From CAVZBW01 sp963773635 (GTDB lineage: Bacteria; Actinomycetota; Acidimicrobiia; Acidimicrobiales; RAAP-2): DNA of 64,000 nt. The notes beneath the pieces were generated by a model, which did no database searches, was not told the DNA's origin, and saw only the letters and a list, made by a program, of their open reading frames with translations. Shown piece by piece: positions 8,390 to 17,039 of this stretch (the first letter of the stretch is position 1; every line of letters begins with the position of its first letter). A program made the translations under genes and the position numbers. The DNA lies in contig CAVZBW010000005.1 in the NCBI GenBank assembly GCA_963773635.1, positions 2,666,001-2,730,000 on the forward strand, read 5' to 3'.

Positions 8390-9516
8390 GTGCACGGCGT
8401 AGAGGTCGCGGGGGTCGGCATCCACCCCTTCGGTCGCCATGGCGACAAGACGGCCACCGACATGGGGGCCGAGGCGGTCCTGGCGGCGCTCGGAGAGGCA
8501 TCCGTGAGCGGCCGGGGCTTCCAGGCCGCCTACTGCGGCACCGCGTACGGCGGCGTGGCCTCGGGCCACCGGGTGCTCGGGGCTCTGGGCCTGACCGGGG
8601 GGCCGATCGTCGACGTCGAGGCGGGCTGCGCCTCGGGCGCGGCGGCGCTGGCCATGGGCGCCGGGGCCATCTCGAGCGGACAGTACGACACGGTGCTCGT
8701 CTTTGGGATCGAGAAGATGCCGAAGGGGGTCATCCGGTCGAGCTTCTTCGCGCCCTGGCAGGAGGCCGCCGGCCTCACGCCGGCGCCGGCCTACTTCGCG
8801 CTCCGCGCGCGCAGCGGCTCATGATCGAGCGCGGCCTCACCAAGGAGCAGCTGGCACGGGTGGTCGTCAAGAACCGTCGGCACGGTGTCGACAATCCGGA
8901 CGCGATGTTCCGGTCCGCCGTGACCGAGGAGGAGGTCCTGGCGTCCCGGGTGGTCTGCGAGCCGCTCCACCTCTGGATGCTCTGCTCGCCCAACGAGGGG
9001 GCGGCCGCCGTGGTGCTCCGGGCCGGGAGCGTCGGCGTGCAGTTGCGGGCGGCCTCCCTCCGCAGCCACCTGCCGGGATACGTGCTCAACGAGGGTACCC
9101 CGCTCTCGGGCCTCGTCGACGTCGAGCCGGAACCGCCGAGCGCTGCGGCGGCGCGGGCCGCCTACGAGGCGTCGGGACTCGGTCCCTCGGACCTCGACGT
9201 CGTCGAGTGCCAGGACGCCGACGCCGCACGCGAGCTGCTCGCCTACGAGGAGCTCGGGCTCTGCCCACCCGGCGAGTGCGGCCGCCTCATCGACGAGGGG
9301 ACCACGGCGCTGGGTGGGCGCCTGCCGGTCAACCCGAGCGGCGGCCTCCTCTCCAAGGGCGAGCCGCTGGGAGCCTCGGCGCTCGGTCAGGTCGTCGAGC
9401 TGGCTCGCCAGCTGCGCGGCGGCTGCGGCTTGCGCCAGGTCCCCGGCGCCCGGGTGGCCCTCGCCCACACCATCGGGCGCGGCGCCAACGCCAGCGCCGT
9501 GATCCTCAGCCACTGA
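8390..9516 (+). pseudogene. Thiolase-like (SCP-x/lipid-transfer type), frameshifted
   Basis: GTG 8390 opens a frame reading to about 8805 that ends in Y-F-A-L-R-A; the protein continues from 8813 in another frame as Q-R-L-M-I-E-R-G-L-T-K-E-Q-L. Restoring it gives about 374 residues, a normal length for this family. The active-site region EAGCASGAAALAMGAGAI contains the nucleophilic Cys position, and the C-terminal half has the conserved CEPLHLWMLCSPNEGAAAVV and a final G-R-G-A-N-A-S-A. The break is a two-base excess in the GC dinucleotide run C-G-C-G-C-G-C-G-C (about 8804-8813). Partnered with the DUF35 protein upstream; probably acyl-CoA or steroid side-chain catabolism. Pseudogene or sequencing indel cannot be decided here. 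Confidence 0.85.
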
Positions 9517-9536
9517 GGGGGCGGAAGGGGGAGCAC

Positions 9537-11144
9537 ATGCGAGAGCGCACCAACGAGGTGAAGACCGAGCGGGACGTCGAGGTCTCCATGGCCGGCGGCG
9601 TCACCCTCCTCACGGACGTCTACCACCCCATCGGCGTGGACGACGCGCCCACCATCCTCGAACGCACCCCCTACGGACGGCGGACGGTCTCGGCCCTGCT
9701 GGCCCCCGAATTTGCCGCTCGGGGCTACCGCTACGTCGTCCAAGCATGCCGGGGGACCGACGGCTCGGGCGGCGCCCACAGCTACTTCGCGGAGGCCGGG
9801 GACGGGAGACGCACGGCCGATTGGATCGCCCAGCAGGCCTGGTTCAACGGCGACCTCGGCACCAACGGGGCCAGCTACATGGGCTTCACCCAGTGGGCCC
9901 TCGCGTCGACGCGGCCGCCACACCTCAAGGCGATGGCCATCCCCTTGTCGTCGTCCGTCCGCAGCATGTCGTGGTACCCGGGGGGATCCTTCGCCTTGGA
10001 GATGGTCTTCGCCTGGGACGCCGGAGCGACGCAGTTCAACAACCCCTCGGGGACGGACGAGCCGGTGGACATGTCGCCCGAGGCCCTGCAGCGCCGCGTC
10101 GAGGCGCTGCAGATCGGCCTGAACCATCTCCCGCTCGGAGAGGCGATCCGCGAGCACACGGGGGTGGACCTCGAGCTGTGGCGGGAGCAGCTGGCCCACC
10201 CGCGGGTGGACGATCCCTTTTGGGCGGCGGTCGACTTCAGTCCGCTCCTCGAGGGCTGGACGGTGCCCACCCTGCTGATCGACGGCTGGCACGACTACCC
10301 GCTGCCGCGCCTCCTGGAGGACTTCGTCCATCTGCAGCGGTCGGCCGCACCGGTGCGGCTCCGGATCGGGGCCGGTGGACACCTCGGCGGCGGGGGCGAA
10401 GGCTCCATGACCGAGGCGACCCTCGACTGGTTCGACACCTACCTGCGGCGCGAGGACGGCCTCCTCTCCCCCTCCCCGGTGTGCGTCGACGTCCAGGGGG
10501 AGGGTGGGGGATGGCGCGAGCTCGACGACTGGCCTCCCCGCGCCGAGCCCGTCCGCTGGTACCTGCACGAGGGGGGCCGTCTGGGCACCAGGCCGCCGAT
10601 CGCTGCTTCGCCCCCCGACCGCTACCGCTACGACCCCACCGACCCCACCCCCTCCGCAGGCGGGATCGGCATGCTGAGCGGGGGTGCGGCGGACAACCGC
10701 CCGCTCGAGGCCCGGCCCGATGTGCTGGTCTACACCTCCGAGCCGCTCTCTGAGCCGCTGGTGGTGATCGGACCGGTCGGCGCGGAGCTCTGGGTCGGAT
10801 CCAGCATCGACCACTGCGACTTCTTCGTCCGGTTGTGCGACGTCCACCCCGACGGGCGGTCGATCAACGTGTGCGACGGGCTCCGTCGCTTCGGTCCCGA
10901 CTCGATCAAGCGCGCCGGCGACGGCTCGTTCACCGCGTCCGTGCCGATGTGGCCGGCGGGTCACCGCTTCGCTCCCGGCCACCGCCTGCGCATCCAGGTC
11001 TCGAGCGGGGCCCATCCCGTGTACGCGCGCAACCTGGGGACGGGCGAGCCGCTGTCCACGGGCAGGACGATGTGCGCCGCCGACCAGGCCCTGTACCACG
11101 AGCCCGGCAGGCCGTCCTCCGTCACCCTCCCGCACGCGATCTAG
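9537..11144 (+). CDS. CocE/NonD family hydrolase (alpha/beta)
   Basis: A 535-residue X-Pro dipeptidyl-peptidase/cocaine-esterase-like enzyme. It opens with VSMAGGVTLLTDVYHP, then the oxyanion-side motif RGTDGSGG, the nucleophile elbow G-A-S-Y-M-G, an Asp in LIDGWHDYPL and His in GAGGHLGG, which together fit a Ser-Asp-His triad. The C-terminal half is the jelly-roll domain ending G-H-R-L-R-I-Q-V-S-S-G. Family members hydrolyse esters or amides; the substrate is unknown. ATG 9537 is preceded by GGAAGGGGGA. It follows the thiolase by 20 bases on the same strand, so it is probably part of the same catabolic operon. Confidence 0.88.
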   Translation: MRERTNEVKTERDVEVSMAGGVTLLTDVYHPIGVDDAPTILERTPYGRRTVSALLAPEFAARGYRYVVQACRGTDGSGGAHSYFAEAGDGRRTADWIAQQAWFNGDLGTNGASYMGFTQWALASTRPPHLKAMAIPLSSSVRSMSWYPGGSFALEMVFAWDAGATQFNNPSGTDEPVDMSPEALQRRVEALQIGLNHLPLGEAIREHTGVDLELWREQLAHPRVDDPFWAAVDFSPLLEGWTVPTLLIDGWHDYPLPRLLEDFVHLQRSAAPVRLRIGAGGHLGGGGEGSMTEATLDWFDTYLRREDGLLSPSPVCVDVQGEGGGWRELDDWPPRAEPVRWYLHEGGRLGTRPPIAASPPDRYRYDPTDPTPSAGGIGMLSGGAADNRPLEARPDVLVYTSEPLSEPLVVIGPVGAELWVGSSIDHCDFFVRLCDVHPDGRSINVCDGLRRFGPDSIKRAGDGSFTASVPMWPAGHRFAPGHRLRIQVSSGAHPVYARNLGTGEPLSTGRTMCAADQALYHEPGRPSSVTLPHAI

Positions 11145-11303
11145 CTAACGCCCTCTTCCGGCTATGCGGCCGAGGCGGACGGGGAGCGCCGACCCAGCCC
11201 TCCTGGGACGGGCACGCGCCGTTGCCGACGACTTCCACTCCGGTGCGAGCAGGTGCGTGTAGAGCGTGTTGGCGGCGCTGAGGTCTCACCTAGGGTGGTC
11301 GTG

Positions 11304-12060
11304 ATGTTCGAGCCCACCGAAGAGAAGCTTCTGCCCGATCTCAGCCCACGAGAGGAACTCGTGCTCTTGGCCCGAACTCTGTGGCGGGAAGGCTACGACG
11401 ACCACCTCGCCGGCCACATCACTTTCAAGCAGCCCGACGGCACCTTCCTCTGTTCACCCTGGTTGCTGCAATGGAACGAGTTGGTCCGTGAGCACGTAAT
11501 TCGCATCGACGGTGACGGCAAGAAGATCGAGGGGAAGTGGCCCGTCCCGATCGGAATCTCGCTCCATCTCGAGCTGCACCGCCTGCGCCCCGACATCGCC
11601 GTCGCTCTTCATGGCCATCCCCGATATGGAACGATCTGGGCTGACGCTGTTCGTATCCCACCATGCCACGACCGGAGCAGCGCTCTCGGCGGCGGGCAGC
11701 TGGTCATGGTCGACCAAGCCGCCGGCACGGTGGACGATCCGGCCAATGCCCGCGCGACGGTAGAAACGATGGGCCAAGCCGACATCGCGCTGCTGGCCAA
11801 CCACGGCGTGTTCGTACTGGGTCGTTCCATCCGGGCCGTCCATCAGCGGGCTGTCGCGCTCGAACAGCGGTGTCGCCGCGCCTTGCTGGTAGAAGTGATC
11901 GGGGGTGGTCGGGGTCTTCCTGGAGGAGGTCACCGCTAACCTCCAGCGCTCCGATGGCACCGGATTCGTCGGGTTCTGGGAGGCTGCCGTCCGCCAAGAG
12001 CTGCGCCTCGACCCGAATCTGCTCCGCCAAGGAACGCCCGAGCCTTCCGGTCGGTATTGA
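11304..12060 (+). pseudogene. Class II aldolase/adducin family protein, frameshifted
   Basis: The protein reads from ATG 11304 (a GTG lies directly before it) with DLSPREELVLLARTLWREGY, the metal-site blocks AGHITF, ALHGHPRYG and LANHGVFVLG, then slips near 11905-11918 and continues as V-F-L-E-E-V-T-A-N-L-Q-R to a stop at 12060. One base must be removed; the likely place is the G-rich run GGGGGTGGTCGGGG. The restored length, about 251 residues, suits the family. Members are zinc-dependent aldolases, epimerases or dehydratases of sugar acids and related compounds; the substrate is unknown. The 3' end faces the convergent CoA-disulfide reductase gene. Confidence 0.8.
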
Positions 12061-12087
12061 GGCGTATCGGTGCGATGGGACGAACAG

Positions 12088-13767
12088 CTATGAAACTGGA
12101 GCGGGCGTCCCATCGGCACGGGCCCGCATCGACGCGCTCCACGTCTGGTACCCGCCGTCGAGATTGCGGGCCTCGAATCCGAGCTCGTGCAGCAGGGCCG
12201 TGGCGGTGTGTCCCCGCTGGCCGACTTCGCAGTACACGACTACCGGGCCGCTGCCCAGCGCATCGAGATTGTCTCGCATCGAGTCGATCGGCACATTGGT
12301 TGACCCTTCGATTGCTCCACGTTCGTTCTCTTCTGCGGTGCGGACATCGACGAGCGACCACCCCGCTGCGATGAGCCCGGCGAGCTCGTCAGCGGCCACG
12401 ACATCGCAATCGCCGCTCAGGATGTTCTCGGCCATGTAGCCGAGAAGGTTGACCGGATCCTTGGCCGAAGAGAACGGTGGGGCGTAGGCCAATTCGAGAT
12501 CAGCCAGTTGGTCGGCGGTCATGCCACTCGCCATCGCCGTTGCGATGACGTCGATCCGCTTGTCGACCCCGTTCCGCCCCACGATCTGTGCCCCGAGGAT
12601 GACGCCGTCGTTCGGGTCGAAGAGCAGCTTCACGGCCATCCGGGTCGCGCCCGGGTAATAGGTGGCGTGATCGAAAGGGTGCGAGTGGATGGCCCGGTAC
12701 GAGCGGCCTGCAGCTCGTAGCCGGCCCTCGTTCCAGCCCACGGTTGCGGCCACCACGTCAAAGACCTTGACGATTGCCGTCCCAAGCGAAGCGATCGGGC
12801 GCGAGGGCCTTCCGGCAATGTGGTCCGCCACTCGGCGGCCTTGCCGGTTGGCGACATTGGCCAGTGCGATGAGCGACGTGGCATGGGAGACAGCGTCTGG
12901 CTTCTCGACGGCATCTCCGACGGCATAGACGTCGGGATCGTTCGTTTGGTTCGCCCCGTTGACCGCGATCCCTCCGCTCGGCCCGAGATCCAAGCCGGCC
13001 AGTTCCGCCAGTCGGACATCGGGACGGACCCCGATGGCGCCGACCACGAGGTCCGCCGGCAGGACTCGACCGTCGACGAGGGTGACCATCGTTTCTTCCA
13101 CTGAGGCCAGCGTGGCACTGGTCTCGACGCGCACACCATGGGCTGCCAGCTCGTCTCTGACCAAGATGGCCAGTTCAGGGTCAAGGGGAGGAAGCACCTG
13201 GGGGGCCGCCTCCACGATGGTGACGTCGATGCCCTGCGCGACAAGGTTCTCGGCCATCTCCAGGCCGATGAAGCCGGCCCCGATGATGACGGCCGTGGCC
13301 GGTGCGACATCGACGTAGGAAGCCAGACGGGCCGCGTCTTCGACGGTGCGAAGGGTGCGCACCCGCTCGTATCCGGGGATGGGAGGCCGCACCGGGGCCG
13401 CACCCATGCTGAGCACCAGCTTGTCATAGGGAACCGCATGCTCCTCGCCAGTGCTCGTCAAGCGGGTGGTCACGCAGTGGGCGACCCGGTCGATGGCAAC
13501 CACCTCGTCGTTGACCCTGACATCGAGCCGAAACCGGTCGAAGAGCTGCTCCGGGGTTTGGAGGGTGAGATCGTCCTCTTCTTCGATCAACCCGCCGACG
13601 AAGTACGGCAATCCGCAATTGGCGAACGAGACATGGCCCGAGCGCTCGATCACGGTGATCCCCACGTCGGCATCGAGCCGGCGAAGTCGAGTGGCCGTGG
13701 ACATGCCACCGGCCACGCCGCCCACGATCACCACTTGGTATGTCTGGCCTTCACGCGCAGAGCTCAT
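12088..13767 (-). CDS. CoA-disulfide reductase / NADH oxidase fused to rhodanese
   Basis: A 559-residue pyridine nucleotide-disulfide oxidoreductase. FAD motif VVIVGGVAGGMSTATRLRRL, the active single Cys in H-V-S-F-A-N-C-G-L-P-Y, NAD motif AVIIGAGFIGLEMAENL, and the family block AYAPPFSSAKDPVN. Residues about 465-550 are a rhodanese domain with active loop C-E-V-G-Q-R-G. CoADR-rhodanese fusions reduce CoA disulfides, polysulfides or CoA persulfide with NAD(P)H. ATG 13767 overlaps by four bases (ATGA) with the stop of the small Cys-rich gene upstream. Together with the CsoR/CstR-like regulator this suggests a persulfide or sulfide detoxification operon. Confidence 0.9.
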   Translation of the reverse strand: MSSAREGQTYQVVIVGGVAGGMSTATRLRRLDADVGITVIERSGHVSFANCGLPYFVGGLIEEEDDLTLQTPEQLFDRFRLDVRVNDEVVAIDRVAHCVTTRLTSTGEEHAVPYDKLVLSMGAAPVRPPIPGYERVRTLRTVEDAARLASYVDVAPATAVIIGAGFIGLEMAENLVAQGIDVTIVEAAPQVLPPLDPELAILVRDELAAHGVRVETSATLASVEETMVTLVDGRVLPADLVVGAIGVRPDVRLAELAGLDLGPSGGIAVNGANQTNDPDVYAVGDAVEKPDAVSHATSLIALANVANRQGRRVADHIAGRPSRPIASLGTAIVKVFDVVAATVGWNEGRLRAAGRSYRAIHSHPFDHATYYPGATRMAVKLLFDPNDGVILGAQIVGRNGVDKRIDVIATAMASGMTADQLADLELAYAPPFSSAKDPVNLLGYMAENILSGDCDVVAADELAGLIAAGWSLVDVRTAEENERGAIEGSTNVPIDSMRDNLDALGSGPVVVYCEVGQRGHTATALLHELGFEARNLDGGYQTWSASMRARADGTPAPVS

Positions 13768-13925
13768 CGGGAGAACCACGACTTGCGCTTGGCGGTGGGC
13801 ACCGTTGCTTCGTTGCACTGGCACCGTTGGTTCGAAGCCACGTCGCCGAGCACCTGCTCGACGTCAGCGCCGCATCCCTTCCACGGAGCCTTGCCGCACC
13901 TCTTACCGGTCACAGTTCTCCACAT
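13764..13925 (-). CDS. Small Cys-rich protein, 53 residues
   Basis: A short reading frame not covered by usual length cut-offs: it begins M-W-R-T-V-T-G-K-R-C-G-K, continues with W-K-G-C-G-A-D-V-E-Q-V-L and Q-R-C-Q-C, and ends K-S-W-F-S-R. Four Cys (C10, C18, C35, C37) could bind metal or form persulfide. It resembles small actinobacterial proteins with the pattern C-G-K-x-T-W-x-G-C-G-x-H-V/I-D (from memory; family name not known to me). A ribosome site GAGGGGAAG precedes ATG 13925. Its stop overlaps the CoADR-rhodanese start as ATGA and its start lies 10 bases after the CsoR-like stop, so it belongs to that operon. Function unknown. Confidence 0.75.
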   Translation of the reverse strand: MWRTVTGKRCGKAPWKGCGADVEQVLGDVASNQRCQCNEATVPTAKRKSWFSR

Positions 13926-13935
13926 ACTCTTCCCC

Positions 13936-14176
13936 TCAGGCCAACTTCATGAACATGCGTTGGTCCTCTTCGATCGCGTAGCCGTCCGCCTCTGTCGGGG
14001 TTTTCGAGGCAGTAGACCAGTCCTGAAGCGACCAGCTTGAATCCGGCCTGCTCCAATGCCTTGGTGGCGGCAGAAGGCTGCGCGACAACGTCTCGACAGT
14101 CTCGGCCCTCGACCAGCATGCGCACAACCGTCGGCCACAGGCGCTCCCATCGTCGCTGCGCTGGGTGTCCACGCCA
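13936..14176 (-). pseudogene. CsoR/CstR-family repressor, frameshifted, start unclear
   Basis: The conserved core R-M-L-V-E-G-R-D-C-R-D-V-V-A-Q-P-S-A-A-T continues K-A-L-E-Q-A-G-F-K-L-V-A-S-G-L-V-Y-C-L-E-N-P. After a slip near 13990-14001 it ends E-A-D-G-Y-A-I-E-E-D-Q-R-M-F-M-K-L-A, typical of DUF156 proteins. The two Cys are 29 residues apart, as in CsoR and CstR. The His expected four residues before the second Cys in copper-sensing CsoR is Gly here, which favours a persulfide sensor (CstR-like) over a copper sensor. Helix 1 can be read back as R-R-W-E-R-L-W-P-T-V-V-R-M, but a stop at 14177-14179 blocks any normal start, so a second indel upstream is likely. A GTG at 14125 would give a protein lacking helix 1. 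Confidence 0.7.
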
Positions 14177-14240
14177 TCACGGGCCACTTCACGGCCCGCC
14201 GAGCGGTCCAACCCGCAAAGGCAGTTCGGTCTGGACCGCT

Positions 14241-14256
14241 ATACCCCCCTGGGTAT
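14241..14256. promoter_or_regulatory. CsoR/CstR-type operator 1
   Basis: Perfect inverted repeat ATACCC-CCCT-GGGTAT. The G/C-run dyad flanked by AT is the known operator form of CsoR/RcnR/CstR repressors. It lies between the divergent repressor operon and the MMPL gene. Confidence 0.75.
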
Positions 14257-14271
14257 GGTGGTAAGCTTCCG

Positions 14272-14287
14272 ATACCCACCCGGGTAT
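14272..14287. promoter_or_regulatory. CsoR/CstR-type operator 2
   Basis: Perfect inverted repeat ATACCC-ACCC-GGGTAT, same arms as operator 1, centre 31 bases away (about three helical turns, same face). Two sites suggest cooperative repression of both directions. Confidence 0.75.
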
Positions 14288-14331
14288 GAGGACCGCGCTC
14301 ACCGAGTCAGGTGCGACCAAAGGAAGCCCCC

Positions 14332-16587
14332 ATGACAGCGACCCCAGGTATCGATCTCGGCACCGACCCCCGAGCCGGCGCTGCAGCTTCGACGGGTCCC
14401 TTGACCTCCTCCGACCCGACCGGAGCGGGCGAGGACCGGGAGACTCCGAAGACCCATGCCAGTCCCTTTGCGCGGCTCGGAGTGTGGACGGCCACCCACT
14501 TTCGCCGGGTGCTGGTCGGCTGGCTGTTGGTCCTCGTCGTGTTCGGCTTCTTCGCCGTCCGGGTCGAGGGCGCTCTTGCCGGTGCTGGCTGGCAGGCGTC
14601 CAACAGCCCGTCCGTGCACGCTCGGGCGATCATCGAGCGGGACTTCTCCGGACTCGGGGCGACGGCCCTCCAGGTCGTGGTGGTGGATCATCACGCCCCG
14701 ATCGCCTCGGATCCCCAAGCGCAGGCGATCGTGTCCAAGGCCACCCACCTGCTCAAGAGCGATCATCGGGTGTCGACGGTGGTGCCGCCCCAGGCCGGGA
14801 TCTCACTATCCCGGGACGGTCGCACTGGCGTGATCACGGCGGGGGCTGCCGCCAACTCGAACGACATGGTCAAAGCGGCCGATGCCCTGGCGGCACCGCT
14901 TGGCGCGCTATCTCGGCCAGGCATCACCGTCACGTTGACCGGCGACAGTGCCCTGTGGTCCAACTTCAACAATGCCAATCGGTCGGCCATGCTGCGGTCG
15001 GAGATGCTCTCGTGGCCGGTGACCATCATCATCTTGGTCATCGCCTTCGGAAGCCTGGTGGCGGCGGGTCTTCCTCTGCTCCTCACCATGGCCGGCCTCC
15101 TGGTGGCCGCCGGGGCGCTGGTGATCACGACGAAGTTCACGCCCGTCTCGATCTGGGCGCTCAACTTCGCTTTGATGTTCGCACTGGCCCTCGGCATCGA
15201 TTACGCCCTCTTCTTGGTCATGCGGTTCCGGTCGGCGCTTCAGCGCCGAGCGGTCAGAGCTGGGGACCAGGATGCCGTCGTCGCCTCGGTAGCCGAGACG
15301 ATCGACACTGCGGGGAAGGCCGTTGCCTTCAGCGCCCTCACGGTGCTTGCCTCCTTGGCCGCCATCTTGCTCGTTCCGAGCCCGGCCTTTCGGAGCATGG
15401 CCTTTGGGATCATGCTGTCGGTGGTTGCGGTGTTGGCGGCCACCCTCACGTTGTTGCCAGCGGTCCTCGGCCGGCTCGGGACGAGGATCAACAAGGGAGC
15501 GATCCACCTGCGGCGTAAGGAGCGCCCCCAAGGTCCAGGACCGCTCGACCGGTATCTCCACGCCTGGGGCCGCTTCTTGTGGCGCCACCCCTTCCCGACC
15601 GGCGCGGCCGCACTGGTGCTGCTTCTCCTGGCCGCCGCACCGATCATCGGGATGCGGACCAATATGCCCTCCATCACGATCATCCCGGCCAGCGCCAACG
15701 CCCGGATCGGTTACAACGAGGTGGTCAGCGCCTTTGGTCCGGGTGCTCCGGGGACGCTCCAGGTACTGGTGCCCGCGGCGAAGCAGTCTTCTGCACTTGC
15801 CACCCTTGCCCACACTGCTGGAGTGGCGGGCAGCGAACCCGGACCAGCTCGTGCCGGATGGGTGCTCGACCAGGTCGTGCTGACCACCGGGCCCTCCACG
15901 TCAGCCACCGGGACGACCATCGACCATCTCCGCCAAGCGCTGCCTGCCGGCAGCCTGGTGGGTGGCGCCGCCGCCGAGAACCACGATCTGCAGGCGACGC
16001 TTTCGTCCCATACGCCGCTCGTGCTCGGACTACTCGCGGTCCTCGGGTTCCTCTTGTTGCTCATCGCTCTCCAGGCACCCCTGATCGCCGCACTCGGGGT
16101 GGCCATCACCGCTCTGTCAGTGGCCGGGGCGTTCGGTATCGGTCGGCTGATCTTCCAGAACGGACTGCTGTCGGGATTCCTCGGTTTCCAGCCCCAAGGC
16201 TTCGTCGACGCATGGGCTCCGCTGTTCTTCGGGGCGATGGTCTTCGGCGTGGCTATGGACTACACGCTGTTCATGCTGTCCGCGGCCAAGGAACGTTACG
16301 AGACGCACACCGACCCCGAACACGCCATGATCGGCTCGATGCGCACCTCGGGTCGCGTGGTCCTCTCGGCTGCGGCGGTGATGATCGCCGTCTTCTTGAC
16401 CTTCGCTTTGTCGGGTCCGCTAGCCCCCAAGGAGATGGGTGTGATTCTGGCCATCGCCGTCGCCCTCGACGCCTTCGTGGTCCGGCTGGTCCTGCTGCCG
16501 GTACTGCTGCGCCTTGGTCGTCACCGCAGCTGGCACCGGCCAGCATGGCTGGGCAGAATCCTCCCCAAGGTGAGCTTCTCGCATTGA
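14332..16587 (+). CDS. MMPL family RND-type transporter
   Basis: A 751-residue membrane protein with the duplicated MMPL/RND layout: one N-terminal transmembrane helix (about 50-70), an extracytoplasmic loop, a bundle of five helices, then the same again after about residue 400. The proton-relay blocks are G-I-D-Y-A-L-F-L-V-M-R-F-R in the first half and V-A-M-D-Y-T-L-F-M-L-S-A in the second. Actinobacterial MMPL proteins export lipids, siderophores or toxic compounds. ATG 14332 is chosen for AAAGGAAG at 14319-14326; a GTG at 14311 is possible. The two CsoR/CstR-type operators directly upstream place it under the same control as the CoADR-rhodanese operon, so a thiol or sulfur-species stress role is inferred. 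Confidence 0.88.
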   Translation: MTATPGIDLGTDPRAGAAASTGPLTSSDPTGAGEDRETPKTHASPFARLGVWTATHFRRVLVGWLLVLVVFGFFAVRVEGALAGAGWQASNSPSVHARAIIERDFSGLGATALQVVVVDHHAPIASDPQAQAIVSKATHLLKSDHRVSTVVPPQAGISLSRDGRTGVITAGAAANSNDMVKAADALAAPLGALSRPGITVTLTGDSALWSNFNNANRSAMLRSEMLSWPVTIIILVIAFGSLVAAGLPLLLTMAGLLVAAGALVITTKFTPVSIWALNFALMFALALGIDYALFLVMRFRSALQRRAVRAGDQDAVVASVAETIDTAGKAVAFSALTVLASLAAILLVPSPAFRSMAFGIMLSVVAVLAATLTLLPAVLGRLGTRINKGAIHLRRKERPQGPGPLDRYLHAWGRFLWRHPFPTGAAALVLLLLAAAPIIGMRTNMPSITIIPASANARIGYNEVVSAFGPGAPGTLQVLVPAAKQSSALATLAHTAGVAGSEPGPARAGWVLDQVVLTTGPSTSATGTTIDHLRQALPAGSLVGGAAAENHDLQATLSSHTPLVLGLLAVLGFLLLLIALQAPLIAALGVAITALSVAGAFGIGRLIFQNGLLSGFLGFQPQGFVDAWAPLFFGAMVFGVAMDYTLFMLSAAKERYETHTDPEHAMIGSMRTSGRVVLSAAAVMIAVFLTFALSGPLAPKEMGVILAIAVALDAFVVRLVLLPVLLRLGRHRSWHRPAWLGRILPKVSFSH

Positions 16588-17039
16588 CCGTCGATCGCTG
16601 GCAACCCTTGGTTCCCCGGACGGTGGACCCCTCCGAACTGCTGACCCGCGAGAGGTCAGCAGCTCGAGAGAGAACAGTTTGGTGGAGGTCGGCCGGGTAG
16701 AGGTCTTCCGGTAAGTGCATTGTGACGTCAACCAACTCGGAGTGCCTAGGCAGTGAGCAGGCAGAACTTGGCGGCTTGGCGTACCCGTCGAGCTGGCATC
16801 ACCGGTGCCATGCAAATTTCTCCTCGCACATGGCCGTGTCGCCCAGACCATTGACACCATCTCGCCACGGCCGTACCGTGCCCCTCGGGGTGGCGGTTCC
16901 AACAGATCGGAGCAGCTGCCCTCCGGTCGCACAGCCAGCCGTCCCCCAACCCCGGGCTTCGTGTCACTGAGTGGGCGCGGGTCAGCGGGTAGGCACGGTG
17001 CATTCCCTCGCTGGCACCCCCTGTCGGTAGAGTCGCCCG
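16588..17039. other. Intergenic stretch without recognisable gene
   Basis: About 450 bases between the MMPL gene and the YoaK-like gene. Open frames here on either strand give Arg/Pro/Ser-rich products with no family motif. TAGAGT at 17028-17033, seven bases before the GTG at 17040, may be a -10 box for a leaderless YoaK message. Nothing else is seen. Confidence 0.5.

Noticed and set aside
13910..14279. Three short minus-strand frames as independent genes
   Set aside because: Two of them are the pieces of one CsoR-family gene; the third is a shadow.
16722..16970. Small plus-strand frame beginning M-T-S-T-N-S-E-C
   Set aside because: No ribosome site, no family similarity, Ser/Pro-rich out-of-frame composition.
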